Positions 26,216 through 34,473 of a DNA stretch of 64,000 nucleotides are shown piece after piece. Made by a program: the position numbers and the translations under genes. This DNA is from Streptosporangiales bacterium (GTDB taxonomy: Bacteria > Actinomycetota > Actinomycetes > Streptosporangiales > WHSR01). The stretch's first letter is position 1; each line of letters starts with the position of its first letter. Under the pieces are notes generated by a model. The model ran no database searches. It had not been told where the DNA came from and saw only the letters and a program-made list of their open reading frames with translations. Location of the stretch: NCBI GenBank assembly GCA_009379995.1, contig WHSR01000001.1, positions 85,635 through 149,634 on the forward strand, in the 5' to 3' direction.

Positions 26216-29089
26216 ATGCGACGGCGGCGTCTCTGGGGTGTTCTGCTCAGCGCGGCAGTGGTAGCGGGTGGCGTCGGAGCCGTTCCCGCCCACGCCCAAG
26301 AGGGAGACCCGAGTCGCCGCCCGGCGGCCTCACCGGCGGCCTCACCGGCGGCCTCACCGGCGGCCTCACCGGCGGCCTCAGCGGCGGCCTCACCGGCGGC
26401 CTCAGCGGCGGCCGCAGCGGGCGCCGACTACTGCGGGAACCAGTGCCTCGACATCCTGCCCCCGGGGCAGAATGGCCATGCCTCGCTCGCCGAGCTGCTG
26501 TTGTTCCAGCTCACCGGGCAGACCCCGCGGCACGCCCGTGACCAGCTGGGCCCGTACGAGGACCTGGTCTACGGCTACCGGGACCTCACCGCGGAGTCGC
26601 TTGGCGAGTTCTTCAACGACGCGTCCTTCGGTGTGCCCGACGACCAGGTACGCCGAAGCTACCGGCCGCACCCCGACGTCACGATCGTGCGCGACGAGCG
26701 CCGCGGCATCCCGCACATCGAGGGTAGGACCCGGTACGGCGCGATGTTCGGCGCCGGCTACGCGGCCGCCGAGGACCGGCTGTTCCTCATGGACGTCCTC
26801 CGGCACGTCGGCCGCGGGCAGCTCACCCCGTTCGCCGGGGGCGCGCCCGGCAACCGTGCCTTCGAGATCGACCAGTGGACGACGGCCCCGTACACCGAGG
26901 CCGACCTGCAGCGCCAGTTCGACCAGGGCGACGAGCTGTACGGCGAGGCGGGGCGCCGGGTGCAGCGCGACATCACTGCCTACGTGGAAGGGATCAACCG
27001 CTACATCCGCGAGCAGAAGATCGACCTGACCAAACGCCCTGGCGAGTACACAGCGATCGGCCGGCCGCAGGGTCCCGAGCCGTGGAACGTCCGCGACGTG
27101 ATCGCGACGGCGGCGCTGGTCGGCGGCATCTTTGGCCGCGGCGGCGGCGCGGAGGTCGCCTCCGCGATCGCCCTGCTGCAGGCCCGGGCCCGTTTCGGCG
27201 CGGAGTCGGGCGACCGGATCTGGGCGGCGTTTCGCTCCGCCGACGACCCGGAGGCGCCGACCACCACGCGGACGCCGTTCCCGACGCAGCCGGCGCGTCC
27301 CGACGCGCCCGGACGGGCGCTGCCCGACGACGGCCGGGTGACCCCCCATCAGGTCGTCCGCGATCGGTCCGGGTCCGCCCGCACCGAGTCGGTCGCCCCC
27401 ACGGATGCGACGACCCCTGACGTCCCCGACCGTCTGGAGCCGCTGCGTGGCGCCTTCCGCGAGGGTCTGTTCCCCGCCAACCCCTACGACCATCCGGGCG
27501 GCATGTCCAACGCGCTGGTGGTGTCCGGCGCGAACAGCGCGGACGGCAACCCGGTCGCCGTGTTCGGGCCGCAGACCGGCTACTTCGCGCCGCAGCTCCT
27601 CCTGCTGCAGGAGATCCAGGGACCCGGCATCAGCGCCCGCGGCGCGTCGTTCGCGGGCGTCAGCAGCTACGTGCTGCTCGGCCGGGGGCAGGACTACTCG
27701 TGGAGCGCCACATCCGCGGGCAACGACATCACCGACACCTTCGCCGCCGAGCTGTGCGAGCCGGACGGCTCCCGGCCCGACCTCGAGTCGATGCACTACC
27801 GGTACGCCGGCGAGTGCCGGCCCATCGAGGTGCTGCGCCGCCACAACAGCTGGCGGCCGTCGCTCGCGGACCCCACGCCGCCCGGCTCGTACGTGCTGGA
27901 GGCGCAGCGCACCGCCCTAGGCCTGGTCAGCGGCCGCGGCCGGGTCGACGACAAGCCGGTCGCCTTCACCCGGCTCCGCTCGACCTATCTGCACGAGGGC
28001 GACTCGGCCATCGGCTTCATGCTGTTCAACGACCCCGCCCAGGTCCGGTCGGCGAGCGACTTCCAGCGCGCCGCGCACAGCATCGGCTACACGTTCAACT
28101 GGTTCTACGTGGACGCCCGGGACACCGGCTACTTCAACTCCGGCAACGTGCCGGTACGCAGCCCGGACGGCGACCCGGACCTGCCGACCTGGGGGAGGCC
28201 GGAGTTCGCCTGGCGCGACTTCGACCCGGCGCGCAACCTCGCCGCCTACCAGCCGTTCGAGGAGCACCCGCAGGGGAAGAACGAGCCGTACTTCGCGAAC
28301 TGGAACAACAAGCCGGCGCCGGGCTACCGAGCCGCCGACGACCAGTACGGCTTCGGGCCGGTGCACCGGTCGCAGCCGCTCGCCGACCGCATCGAGGCGG
28401 TGATCAGCGACGGCACCATGAACCGCGTCGAGCTCGTACAGGCCATGGCGGACGCGTCCACCGTCGACCTGCGCGGCGACCGGGTGCTGCCGCTGCTGCT
28501 GGAGGTCATCGACAGCGGCGGGCGGCCGGATGACCCGGCGCTCGCGCAGGCCACCGACCGGCTGCGGGCATGGGCGGACGCTGGCGCGCGCCGTGCTAAG
28601 CCGAGCCGGGACGCCTCCGGGTACGAACACGCGGAGGCGATCAAGCTGATGGATGCCTGGTGGCCGCTGCTGGTGCGCGACGTGTTCCGGCCGGCGCTCG
28701 GCGAGTCGCTGTACGGCAGCCTCACCGGGCTGCTGCCGATCGACAATCCGCCGGGCCCGGTCGGGTCGGCGTACCAGAGCGGCTGGTGGGGCTACGTACA
28801 CAAGGATCTGCGGTCCCTGCTCGGCAAGCCGGTCGCCGGTGCCTATCCGCGGCAGTTCTGCGGCGACGGCGATCTGAGTGCCTGCCGCCAGCTGCTGCTC
28901 GACGACCTGCGGCGGGCGGCGCAGGCGCCCTGGGAGGAGGTGTACCAGGCGGACGGATGCCAGGACGGCGACCAGGTCTGCCACGACCAGATCGCCCACC
29001 AGGCGGTCGGAGGCATCACCCACCCGCGCATCGCCTGGACCAACCGCCCGACCTACCAGCAGGTCGTGCAGTTCCCACGCCGACGCTGA
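26216..29089 (+). CDS. Secreted penicillin acylase-family amidase
   Basis: A 957-residue precursor of the Ntn-hydrolase S45 family. ATG 26216 has AGGAG 8 bases upstream and opens a signal peptide (RRLWGVLLSAAVVAGGVGAVPAHA). A low-complexity Ala/Ser/Pro linker follows, then the alpha chain with DERRGIPHIEG and FGAGYAAAEDRLFLMDVLRH. The autocatalytic nucleophile is predicted to be Ser431 in HPGGMSNALVVSG, with Gly-Met instead of a plain Gly before it. Such enzymes hydrolyse amide bonds of beta-lactams, acyl-homoserine lactones or lipopeptides. The natural substrate is unknown. It is monocistronic, ended by a hairpin at 29090. Confidence 0.9.
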   Translation: MRRRRLWGVLLSAAVVAGGVGAVPAHAQEGDPSRRPAASPAASPAASPAASPAASAAASPAASAAAAAGADYCGNQCLDILPPGQNGHASLAELLLFQLTGQTPRHARDQLGPYEDLVYGYRDLTAESLGEFFNDASFGVPDDQVRRSYRPHPDVTIVRDERRGIPHIEGRTRYGAMFGAGYAAAEDRLFLMDVLRHVGRGQLTPFAGGAPGNRAFEIDQWTTAPYTEADLQRQFDQGDELYGEAGRRVQRDITAYVEGINRYIREQKIDLTKRPGEYTAIGRPQGPEPWNVRDVIATAALVGGIFGRGGGAEVASAIALLQARARFGAESGDRIWAAFRSADDPEAPTTTRTPFPTQPARPDAPGRALPDDGRVTPHQVVRDRSGSARTESVAPTDATTPDVPDRLEPLRGAFREGLFPANPYDHPGGMSNALVVSGANSADGNPVAVFGPQTGYFAPQLLLLQEIQGPGISARGASFAGVSSYVLLGRGQDYSWSATSAGNDITDTFAAELCEPDGSRPDLESMHYRYAGECRPIEVLRRHNSWRPSLADPTPPGSYVLEAQRTALGLVSGRGRVDDKPVAFTRLRSTYLHEGDSAIGFMLFNDPAQVRSASDFQRAAHSIGYTFNWFYVDARDTGYFNSGNVPVRSPDGDPDLPTWGRPEFAWRDFDPARNLAAYQPFEEHPQGKNEPYFANWNNKPAPGYRAADDQYGFGPVHRSQPLADRIEAVISDGTMNRVELVQAMADASTVDLRGDRVLPLLLEVIDSGGRPDDPALAQATDRLRAWADAGARRAKPSRDASGYEHAEAIKLMDAWWPLLVRDVFRPALGESLYGSLTGLLPIDNPPGPVGSAYQSGWWGYVHKDLRSLLGKPVAGAYPRQFCGDGDLSACRQLLLDDLRRAAQAPWEEVYQADGCQDGDQVCHDQIAHQAVGGITHPRIAWTNRPTYQQVVQFPRRR
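26322..26417 (+). repeat. 12-bp coding minisatellite (Ala-Ala-Ser-Pro linker)
   Basis: Eight tandem units of CGGCGGCCTCAC with minor changes (CAG in units 5 and 7, CGCAG in unit 8). They encode the Ala/Ser/Pro linker just after the acylase signal peptide. Unit number changes would stay in frame and alter only the linker length. Confidence 0.9.
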
Positions 29090-29135
29090 CTAGCCTCCCC
29101 CCTTCTTTGCTCACGAGCAAAAGGAGGAGTGCTAG
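29090..29135. terminator. Bidirectional hairpin between convergent genes
   Basis: TTTGCTC (29106-29112) pairs with GAGCAAA (29115-29121) around a 2-base loop. Imperfect pairing continues outward to CTAGC (29090-29094) and GCTAG (29131-29135). It lies between the acylase stop (29089) and the methyltransferase stop (29132), so it serves both strands. Confidence 0.65.
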
Positions 29136-30292
29136 GTCCAGGTGTTGCCGCTGTCAGGCGAATCCAGCCATATGCCTTGGCTTTCGCGCGTGAGCGTGAT
29201 GCCGAACCGTTCTCGGCCCGGCCGCCCCCAGGAGATCCACCGCAGGAATGCCTGCTCAACCTCGTTCCACAGCCGCCGGTCTCCGTACTGGCTGACCTCG
29301 AACTCGTCGGCGCCAGGGGTATAGTCGCATGCCGCCCACGACCCGTCGGCTTCGTCAACCTCGAACAGCAGCAACGAGAGACCCCCGTCATCGTCGGGCA
29401 TGGCGTACGAACCGAGCCTGGGTACCTGGGCAATTACCGCCAGGTCGGCTCCCGGTCCAGCATCGGCGATGGTGCGCGGGTCCAGCTGCGTCGTGGTGCG
29501 CTCGGCCGCGTCGGCGTGATGCGGGTTCCACCTCGCCTCTTGCCGCTGCGAACGCAGCATCATGTACAAGGCTGGGCCGCCGACCCGGCCCACAGCTGTC
29601 CCGTCGGCAAGCACTTCGAAACGGACGCGGTAGCCGCGGGGAGAACCGGGCGACCATGGCAACACGATCACGCCGCCGGGCCGGGTCTGTTCTACCCAGG
29701 CGTACGGCACCCGGTTCACGGCACAGGTGACGTGCACTCGGTCGTATGGAGCCCCGTCCGCCCATCCTTCGCCGCCATCGCCGATGATCAACTCTGGCGT
29801 GTAGCCGGCGACCTTCAGATTCCTCGCCGCGCCCGCCGCGACCTCCTCGTCGACCTCGATCGAGGTGACGTTCCCCTCTCCGACACGCCAGGACAGCAGC
29901 GCCGCCGTCCAGCCGCTGCCGGTGCCGATCTCCAGTACCCGATCGTGGTCGCCTACATTCAGCAGTTCCAGGAACGCGACCACGACGCCGGGTGCGGAGA
30001 TCGACGAGGAAATCATTCCCTTGCCGGTAGCCGGGTCGGTTGCACCGTCGTCTGCCTGCAGCACGATTGAGGCGTCGCTGTAGACGGCGTCCCACCAGCC
30101 GTTCGGGTCGGCGTTGCGGTCGATCGTCCGGCTGGTGCCGCCCTCGATGTCGGGGCACGCCCACCCCGTCGAGGGCACGAAGAGATGCCGCGGCACCTCA
30201 TACAACGCCTGCCGCCATGGTTCGGCCGTTAGTACCCCACGTGCCATCAGGTCATCCATAAGGGCCTTCACCCGCGCTGTCACGTGCTCCAC
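29132..30292 (-). CDS. PCMT-like methyltransferase of the FxLD-system type
   Basis: A 386-residue protein-L-isoaspartate methyltransferase relative. It has the N-terminal VPRHLFVPSTGWACPD, SSSISAPGVVVAFLELL and SAM motif I VLEIGTGSGWTAALLS, then TSIEVDEEVA and PGGVIVLPW. The C-terminal ~150 residues are the extension seen in the actinomycete 'methyltransferase, FxLD system' group. Those enzymes are usually near a lanthipeptide precursor and LanB/LanC-type proteins, and I see none here. GTG 30292 follows GAGGGGAG. It is divergent from a truncated XRE gene. Confidence 0.78.
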   Translation of the reverse strand: MEHVTARVKALMDDLMARGVLTAEPWRQALYEVPRHLFVPSTGWACPDIEGGTSRTIDRNADPNGWWDAVYSDASIVLQADDGATDPATGKGMISSSISAPGVVVAFLELLNVGDHDRVLEIGTGSGWTAALLSWRVGEGNVTSIEVDEEVAAGAARNLKVAGYTPELIIGDGGEGWADGAPYDRVHVTCAVNRVPYAWVEQTRPGGVIVLPWSPGSPRGYRVRFEVLADGTAVGRVGGPALYMMLRSQRQEARWNPHHADAAERTTTQLDPRTIADAGPGADLAVIAQVPRLGSYAMPDDDGGLSLLLFEVDEADGSWAACDYTPGADEFEVSQYGDRRLWNEVEQAFLRWISWGRPGRERFGITLTRESQGIWLDSPDSGNTWT

Positions 30293-30302
30293 AGGGCTCC
30301 CC

Positions 30303-30614
30303 TCTCAAGCACGTCGGCCAGTGCCGCAGCTCGCGCAGCTTCTCCGGTTCGCCGAGATGCCCAACGTGACGATCCAGGTGCTCCCGCTGACCGAGGGTGC
30401 GGGGCCGGCGATGGGCAGGGACTTCATCATTCTTAAGTTCCGCGAGGAGCCGGACCTGGTGTACCTCGAACAGCTGACGACTAGCCTGTACCTGCGGGAC
30501 AACCTCGACGAGGTCACCCACTACGGCATGATCTTCGAGCATCTGCGGGCGACGGCGCTGCCGGAGAGCAAGTCCCTGGCGCTGATCGCCGACCGCATGA
30601 AGGAGTGGGCCTGA
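30303..30614 (+). pseudogene. XRE/DUF5753 regulator lacking its DNA-binding half
   Basis: The last ~100 residues of an actinomycete XRE-DUF5753 regulator are clear: LLRFAEMPNVTIQVLPLTEG, FIILKFREEPDLVYLEQLT and YGMIFEHLRATALPESKSL. No helix-turn-helix precedes them. Homology stops near 30303, almost at the start of the divergent methyltransferase gene, so the first ~170 residues are missing. The stop overlaps the DUF397 start (TGATG), which is the normal arrangement for this gene pair. Confidence 0.8.
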
Positions 30615-30826
30615 TGGCCAGCAGCGAGACGGTGGACGCGCCGGCAGTAAGGTGGCGCGTGAGCAGCCGAACCGCCGGCAACGGCGCGTGCGTGGAGGTC
30701 GCCGCCCTCGACCGCACGATCGCCGTACGGGACTCCAAGGACCGTACCGGCCCGGTGCTCGCGTTCACCGAGCGCGACTGGGCCTCGTTCATCGACGGCA
30801 TCAAGGCGGGTCGCTTCGACCTGTGA
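30614..30826 (+). CDS. DUF397 small protein
   Basis: A 70-residue DUF397 protein. It has VRWRVSSRTAGNGACVEVA, the conserved AVRDSKDRTGPVLAFTERDW and a FIDGIKAGRF tail. It starts at ATG 30614, overlapping the XRE remnant stop. DUF397 proteins partner XRE-DUF5753 regulators and can act as toxin-like or developmental switches. Its regulator here is truncated. From base 30659 on, it is repeated at 31761. Confidence 0.9.
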   Translation: MASSETVDAPAVRWRVSSRTAGNGACVEVAALDRTIAVRDSKDRTGPVLAFTERDWASFIDGIKAGRFDL

Positions 30827-30858
30827 GCGCCTGACGCTCGCGACCGGGGACGGCCCGT
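30659..30858 (+). repeat. ~200-bp direct repeat, copy 1 (DUF397 3' part and downstream)
   Basis: Bases 30659-30826 align without gaps to 31761-31928, and similarity continues through the GCTCGCGACCGGGGA motif after the stop to about 30858. By eye over 85% identical, and nearly identical across the central ~140 bp. The two copies bracket the EndoU toxin and immunity genes. Confidence 0.85.
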
Positions 30859-30907
30859 TGTGGGAACCTCGGCATCTCGAAGGCGGCGCTCGCTGGGTTC
30901 GGTGTGC

Positions 30908-31435
30908 ATGCGCAATCGACCGGATGGACCCGAGGAGCCGGACGAGCCCGATCGCCCGGACCGGCCCTCGTTAGGACGTCCTGACGAGCGTTGGGACCCC
31001 GATGTCGGGGACGGCAAGCGGCTGTCCAGCTACGACCTCCCGGAGGAGATCGGGTCCGCGTGGGACGACCCTCCCGTCAAGGACAACCCGAGGCGCCCCG
31101 ACCGGGAGGGAATCGGCTTGACCGATGATCGACAGGATCACGTGCTCGACGGCGAGCCGGCCAAGAGGGGTGGCGGTCATCGGTACGGTACCGGATTCCC
31201 CGGCAAGACCGAATTCCCCGCGGATTGGGACGACAACACGGTCGTGAGCAACGTCGTCGATGTGGCGAAGAACCCTGGCGACGTGCCGGTATATCAGAAC
31301 TTCAACCAACGGTGGCGGGTGCATGGTGTGCGTGACGGGGTCGACATCACGGTGATCGTCCGTCCAGACGGAAAGATCTGGACGGCGTGGCCGGAGCCCG
31401 GCGGTCGCGGTGTGGTGGAGAACCCAGAGGAGTGA
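30908..31435 (+). CDS. Bacterial EndoU-type nuclease toxin
   Basis: A 175-residue protein (191 if GTG 30860 is used; neither has a strong ribosome site). The N-terminal ~75 residues are Pro/Asp/Arg-rich. Residues ~80-175 form a bacterial EndoU domain: DHVLDGE with the first His, GGGHRYGTGFPGKTEFPADW with the second His and the Lys, then IWTAWPEPGGRGVV. EndoU toxins cleave RNA and are carried by MafB, CdiA and Rhs-type polymorphic toxins. Here the long export domain is absent, so this looks like a detached C-terminal toxin module. The immunity gene follows after 6 bp. Confidence 0.82.
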   Translation: MRNRPDGPEEPDEPDRPDRPSLGRPDERWDPDVGDGKRLSSYDLPEEIGSAWDDPPVKDNPRRPDREGIGLTDDRQDHVLDGEPAKRGGGHRYGTGFPGKTEFPADWDDNTVVSNVVDVAKNPGDVPVYQNFNQRWRVHGVRDGVDITVIVRPDGKIWTAWPEPGGRGVVENPEE

Positions 31436-31441
31436 GGACGT

Positions 31442-31699
31442 GTGGATCTCAGCCAGTACGTAAAGACCATGAAGCGCCTGCCGGAGCGCTTCGTCGGCCG
31501 TATTCCCGAGCCGGATCTGGAAGGGCTGCGTTCTATGGCCCGAGGCGGCGAGTGGGATGAGCTGCTGGATTTGCTCGTCGCCGCGCTGGGAGGGACACAG
31601 GCGCCGGTGACCGCGGCAGAACGGGATGAGCTGGCCGTGCTATTGAACGAGGCCGGCATGCCGACGGTCAGGCTCGACGAGCTCAACGTGACCGGGTGA
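31442..31699 (+). CDS. MafI-like immunity protein for the EndoU toxin
   Basis: An 85-residue acidic helical protein starting at GTG 31442, 6 bp after the toxin stop. The core GGEWDELLDLLVAAL followed by APVTAAERDELAVLL resembles MafI-type immunity proteins, which pair with MafB EndoU toxins in Neisseria. It has an 85-residue homologue at 33096 with about half of positions identical by eye. Neutralisation of the adjacent EndoU is inferred from context. Confidence 0.75.
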   Translation: MDLSQYVKTMKRLPERFVGRIPEPDLEGLRSMARGGEWDELLDLLVAALGGTQAPVTAAERDELAVLLNEAGMPTVRLDELNVTG

Positions 31700-31760
31700 A
31701 CGTCGTCTCGTCATCGCGCTCGCGGCTTCTTGGCCGAGGGCATGCTCCGGACCCGGGTGA

Positions 31761-31928
31761 GTGAACAGCCACAGTACGGGCAACGGCGAGTGCGTCGAGG
31801 TCGCCGCCCTCGACCGCACGATCGCCGTACGGGACTCCAAGGACCGTACCGGCCCGGTGCTCGCGTTCACCGAGCGTGACTGGGCCTCGTTCATCGACGG
31901 CATCAAGGCGGGCCGGTTCGACCTGTGA
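31761..31928 (+). pseudogene. Truncated second DUF397 copy
   Basis: Encodes 55 residues (GTG 31761) matching the DUF397 at 30614 from its residue 16 onward, including AVRDSKDRTGPVLAFTERDW. An in-frame TGA at 31758 blocks any longer start. The N-terminal part and the XRE partner are missing. It probably arose by duplication of the 3' end of the first copy. Confidence 0.75.
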
Positions 31929-31960
31929 GCGCCTAGCGCTCGCGACCGGGGATGACCCGT
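31761..31960 (+). repeat. ~200-bp direct repeat, copy 2
   Basis: This is the partner of 30659-30858. It begins at GTGAACAGCC (GTGAGCAGCC in copy 1) and fades after about 31960. The 5' boundary lies 62 bp after the immunity stop. Confidence 0.85.
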
Positions 31961-31987
31961 CGCGGGGACCCCGCGTGCTCGGCGTCC

Positions 31988-32767
31988 TCACGTGACCTCG
32001 TCGGAGTCGTCGATGACGTGGCGGAGATAGAACTCCGGCTTGGTGAGGTAGCGCCTCCAGTGGTCGACGAGCTGGAGATCCGCCCATTTGGTGTGCCGGA
32101 AGCCATCGTCATCCAGTTCGATGATGTCGGCGTGCGGGGTGGAGGCGAGGATCGGTGAGTGGGTCGCGCAGATCACCTGTGCGCCGGTCTTGCCGAGGTG
32201 GTGGAACAGGCCGACGAGCTGCAGGCAGGATGCGAAAGACAACGCCGCCTCGGGTTCGTCCATCAGATACAGGCCTGGCTCGCTGAACACGGTACGCAGG
32301 ACTGTCAGGAACCCCTCGCCGTGGCTCTTGGTCCGGAGATCGTCTTGCCAGTAGCCGGGGAGGATGTACTCGAACGAGCTGATGAACTCGATGAAGTCGA
32401 ACGCGGTCTCGGCGCGGAGGAAGTAGCTGCGGGACTTGAGTTTTCGATTGGCGGCGTACCGCGCGCCCTGCGGGGTCAGCTCCAGTTCGAGGTGGCGGCC
32501 GAGGGGTGAGCGGTCCTCCAAGGGGACCTTCCGTTTCATGCTGCCCCGCCCGCCGCGCGGGTTGATGCCGTACGCCTCCGCGATCGCCTCGACCAGTGTC
32601 GACTTCCCGGAGCCGTTCTCACCGACCAGAAACGTCACCGGGTGGGTGAATTCGAGGCCGTTCTCGGCGATCGCGGCCACACAAGGAATCGTGTACGGCC
32701 ACTCGGTGCGATCGATGGGCTCCTCTTCGGGCCATGGCTCGGGGATGGAGAGGCGACGGACGAACAT
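31988..32767 (-). CDS. AAA-family ATPase (ABC/SMC-like, AAA_21 type)
   Basis: A 259-residue soluble ATPase. Walker A GENGSGKST spans 49-57, the signature-like SHGEGF ~148-153, Walker B LYLMDEPEAAL ~166-176, and CATHSPIL carries the switch histidine. It is a short, insert-free relative of RecF/SbcC-type ATPases like those in overcoming-lysogenisation and anti-phage systems. No nuclease partner is adjacent. AGGAAG precedes ATG 32767. The function is open. Confidence 0.85.
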   Translation of the reverse strand: MFVRRLSIPEPWPEEEPIDRTEWPYTIPCVAAIAENGLEFTHPVTFLVGENGSGKSTLVEAIAEAYGINPRGGRGSMKRKVPLEDRSPLGRHLELELTPQGARYAANRKLKSRSYFLRAETAFDFIEFISSFEYILPGYWQDDLRTKSHGEGFLTVLRTVFSEPGLYLMDEPEAALSFASCLQLVGLFHHLGKTGAQVICATHSPILASTPHADIIELDDDGFRHTKWADLQLVDHWRRYLTKPEFYLRHVIDDSDEVT

Positions 32768-32771
32768 GAGT

Positions 32772-33075
32772 TCATCTTCCTGCGAGCTTGTCAGCCAACC
32801 GGTGCACGGGGAGGACGAGTTCCGGGTAGTCTCCCTGCACCGACCTGCCCAGCATGCGGGCGATCACCAGCAGCTGCGCACGTATCCCATCGGGGGTGTC
32901 GAGGTCCTCAGCGAACTCCCCACGCACCTTCGCTGCCATGTCGGGAACGAGAGGACTATGGCAGTACAGGGTGGCGGCGTCATAGCCAGCCGGGGCCATC
33001 CCCCAGCTTTCCCAATCCAGCAGATGGCACTCGGGTCTGGTCAGATTGTTCCAGTGCAGGTCGGCGTGGGCAGCG
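32772..33075 (-). pseudogene. C-terminal remnant of an aminoglycoside-type phosphotransferase
   Basis: The frame ending at 32772 carries the second half of an APH/choline-kinase-like enzyme: HADLHWNNLTRPECHLLDWE, with the catalytic-loop HxDLxxxN and metal-binding D, then GWGMAPAGYDAATLY. Homology stops just before the HADLH motif, near 33075, so the N-lobe is missing. The sequence beyond belongs to the divergent immunity gene. The APH gene seems to have been truncated at this junction. Confidence 0.72.
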
Positions 33076-33095
33076 GGAATCGCGGAGGAGCGGGA

Positions 33096-33353
33096 GTGAA
33101 CGAGACGGAGTTCGTCACCCGGGTGGAGGAGCTGCCAGACCGCTTCGCTGGCCGTGTGCCCGAGCGGTATCTGCGCGGGCTGCGGGATCTGGTTGGGGGC
33201 GGGGAGTGGGATCTTGTGCTTGAGGAACTGCTCGCCAACCTGCGTGAGGACCAAGCTCCGATCACCGCCCAGGAGCGTGATGAGCTGGCCGCGCTTCTGA
33301 CGTATGCCCACATACCGACGGTCAAGCTCGACGAGCTCAACGCGACCGGCTGA
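33096..33353 (+). CDS. Orphan MafI-like immunity protein (paralogue of 31442)
   Basis: 85 residues from GTG 33096 with GGAGGAG upstream. It shares LPxRFxGRxPE, GGEWD, QAPxTAxERDELAxLL and PTVxLDELNxTG with the immunity protein at 31442. No toxin gene precedes it; the adjoining sequence is a truncated phosphotransferase. It may protect against a toxin carried by relatives. The 3' end overlaps the convergent membrane gene by 17 bp. Confidence 0.72.
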   Translation: MNETEFVTRVEELPDRFAGRVPERYLRGLRDLVGGGEWDLVLEELLANLREDQAPITAQERDELAALLTYAHIPTVKLDELNATG

Positions 33354-34332
33354 CGGGCGGGTACGTCCTAGCCGCCACGCGTCCGGCCAGCACCAGGACG
33401 ATGATCGCGACGGCGCCGAACGCTGCGTTGCTGACCAGGTCGATCGTCAGCGAGCCGCCGCCTTCGGGGCGGAGCGGAAACGCGGTCCATACGTAGGTCA
33501 AGGCGGCGCCGGCGGCCAGCGCGAAACGGTGCCGATGGTCCCAGCCCCGCTGACGGGACCAGCGGGACACCAGCAGCACGGCCACCGCCGCGACGAGGAA
33601 CCACACTGCGACGCCTATCCACTCGTACCAGCCGGCCGTGACCAGGACCGCCGGACCCCAGTAGACGCTGGTCGCGGCCAGCGACGCGGCGCCGACCAGC
33701 CTCGCCGGCGGCGCTACCCCGCCGACGCTGGGCAGGCGCCGCGACCGGACCCCGAACGCGAGCACCACCAGGGCGAGGATCACGACGCCGATCCCGGCCA
33801 GTTGAGCGGGGGAGGCGACGAAACGCTCGACCGTGTAGTTGCCCCAGAACACCAGCACCGCGCCGAGTACGTACAGCACTCCGGTGATAGTCAGCCCGGT
33901 GCGGCCCAACCACGGCGTGGTCCGCCGATCGGGTACGAACGTCTCCACGATCGCTATCGGAACGCAGATGCTCCACACCGTATGCAGGGCGAGGATCGTC
34001 TGGGTGAGCTCGACGCTCATCCCCAGCGCCGGCAGATACGAGTCGCCGTGCAGGTAGTCGTGGCCCGCATAGGAGTCGTTCCACAGCAACTGGTCAACCG
34101 GCCCTTCCTCGATCAGCGCATACGCCGCCGCCAGCATCACGATCGTCGGCCAGCCCCCTCCGCTGCGGCGGGTCAGCTCACGGACCAACAACGCGCCGCA
34201 GCCGTACAGCGGCGCCAGCAGCGGGGCGAAGGCGAGCTCGCGGACCGTGAGGTTGCCGAGGAGAAACTCACCAACGAACGGTGCCAGCAGGAACAATCCG
34301 AGTGCGGGGCCCAGCCGCCGCAACGCAGCCAT
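33337..34332 (-). CDS. Polytopic membrane protein of unknown function
   Basis: 331 residues with about nine hydrophobic segments, for example LGLFLLAPFVGEFLLG, TIVMLAAAYALIEEG and VGVVILALVVLAFG-like helices. The first ~100 residues include the polar loop GPVDQLLWNDSYAGHDYL between helices. There is no enzymatic motif that I can name. It may be a small transporter or a conserved actinomycete integral membrane protein. It is a single gene between the toxin patch and the propeller array. Confidence 0.65.
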   Translation of the reverse strand: MAALRRLGPALGLFLLAPFVGEFLLGNLTVRELAFAPLLAPLYGCGALLVRELTRRSGGGWPTIVMLAAAYALIEEGPVDQLLWNDSYAGHDYLHGDSYLPALGMSVELTQTILALHTVWSICVPIAIVETFVPDRRTTPWLGRTGLTITGVLYVLGAVLVFWGNYTVERFVASPAQLAGIGVVILALVVLAFGVRSRRLPSVGGVAPPARLVGAASLAATSVYWGPAVLVTAGWYEWIGVAVWFLVAAVAVLLVSRWSRQRGWDHRHRFALAAGAALTYVWTAFPLRPEGGGSLTIDLVSNAAFGAVAIIVLVLAGRVAARTYPPVSRSR

Positions 34333-34473
34333 GAGCCGAAGGTAGGCGCGTCAACCGCCGCCACGAATCGTCCGAAGGTATCGACCCCGCTAACCAAGGT
34401 CGTCGCGTCGCGCGTCTAGCTCCCAGGCTGTGGGGTGGCCGGCGGCGGCCCCCGACCGCCGCCGGCCAGCGAC

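Noticed and set aside
30659..31960. The DUF397 direct repeats as att sites of an integrative element
   Set aside because: There is no integrase, no tRNA and the repeats are long and coding, so homologous recombination or duplication fits better.
31988..32767. The AAA ATPase as part of a known anti-phage system (OLD/Gabija/Septu type)
   Set aside because: No TOPRIM or nuclease domain is fused or adjacent, so a defence role cannot be supported from the sequence.
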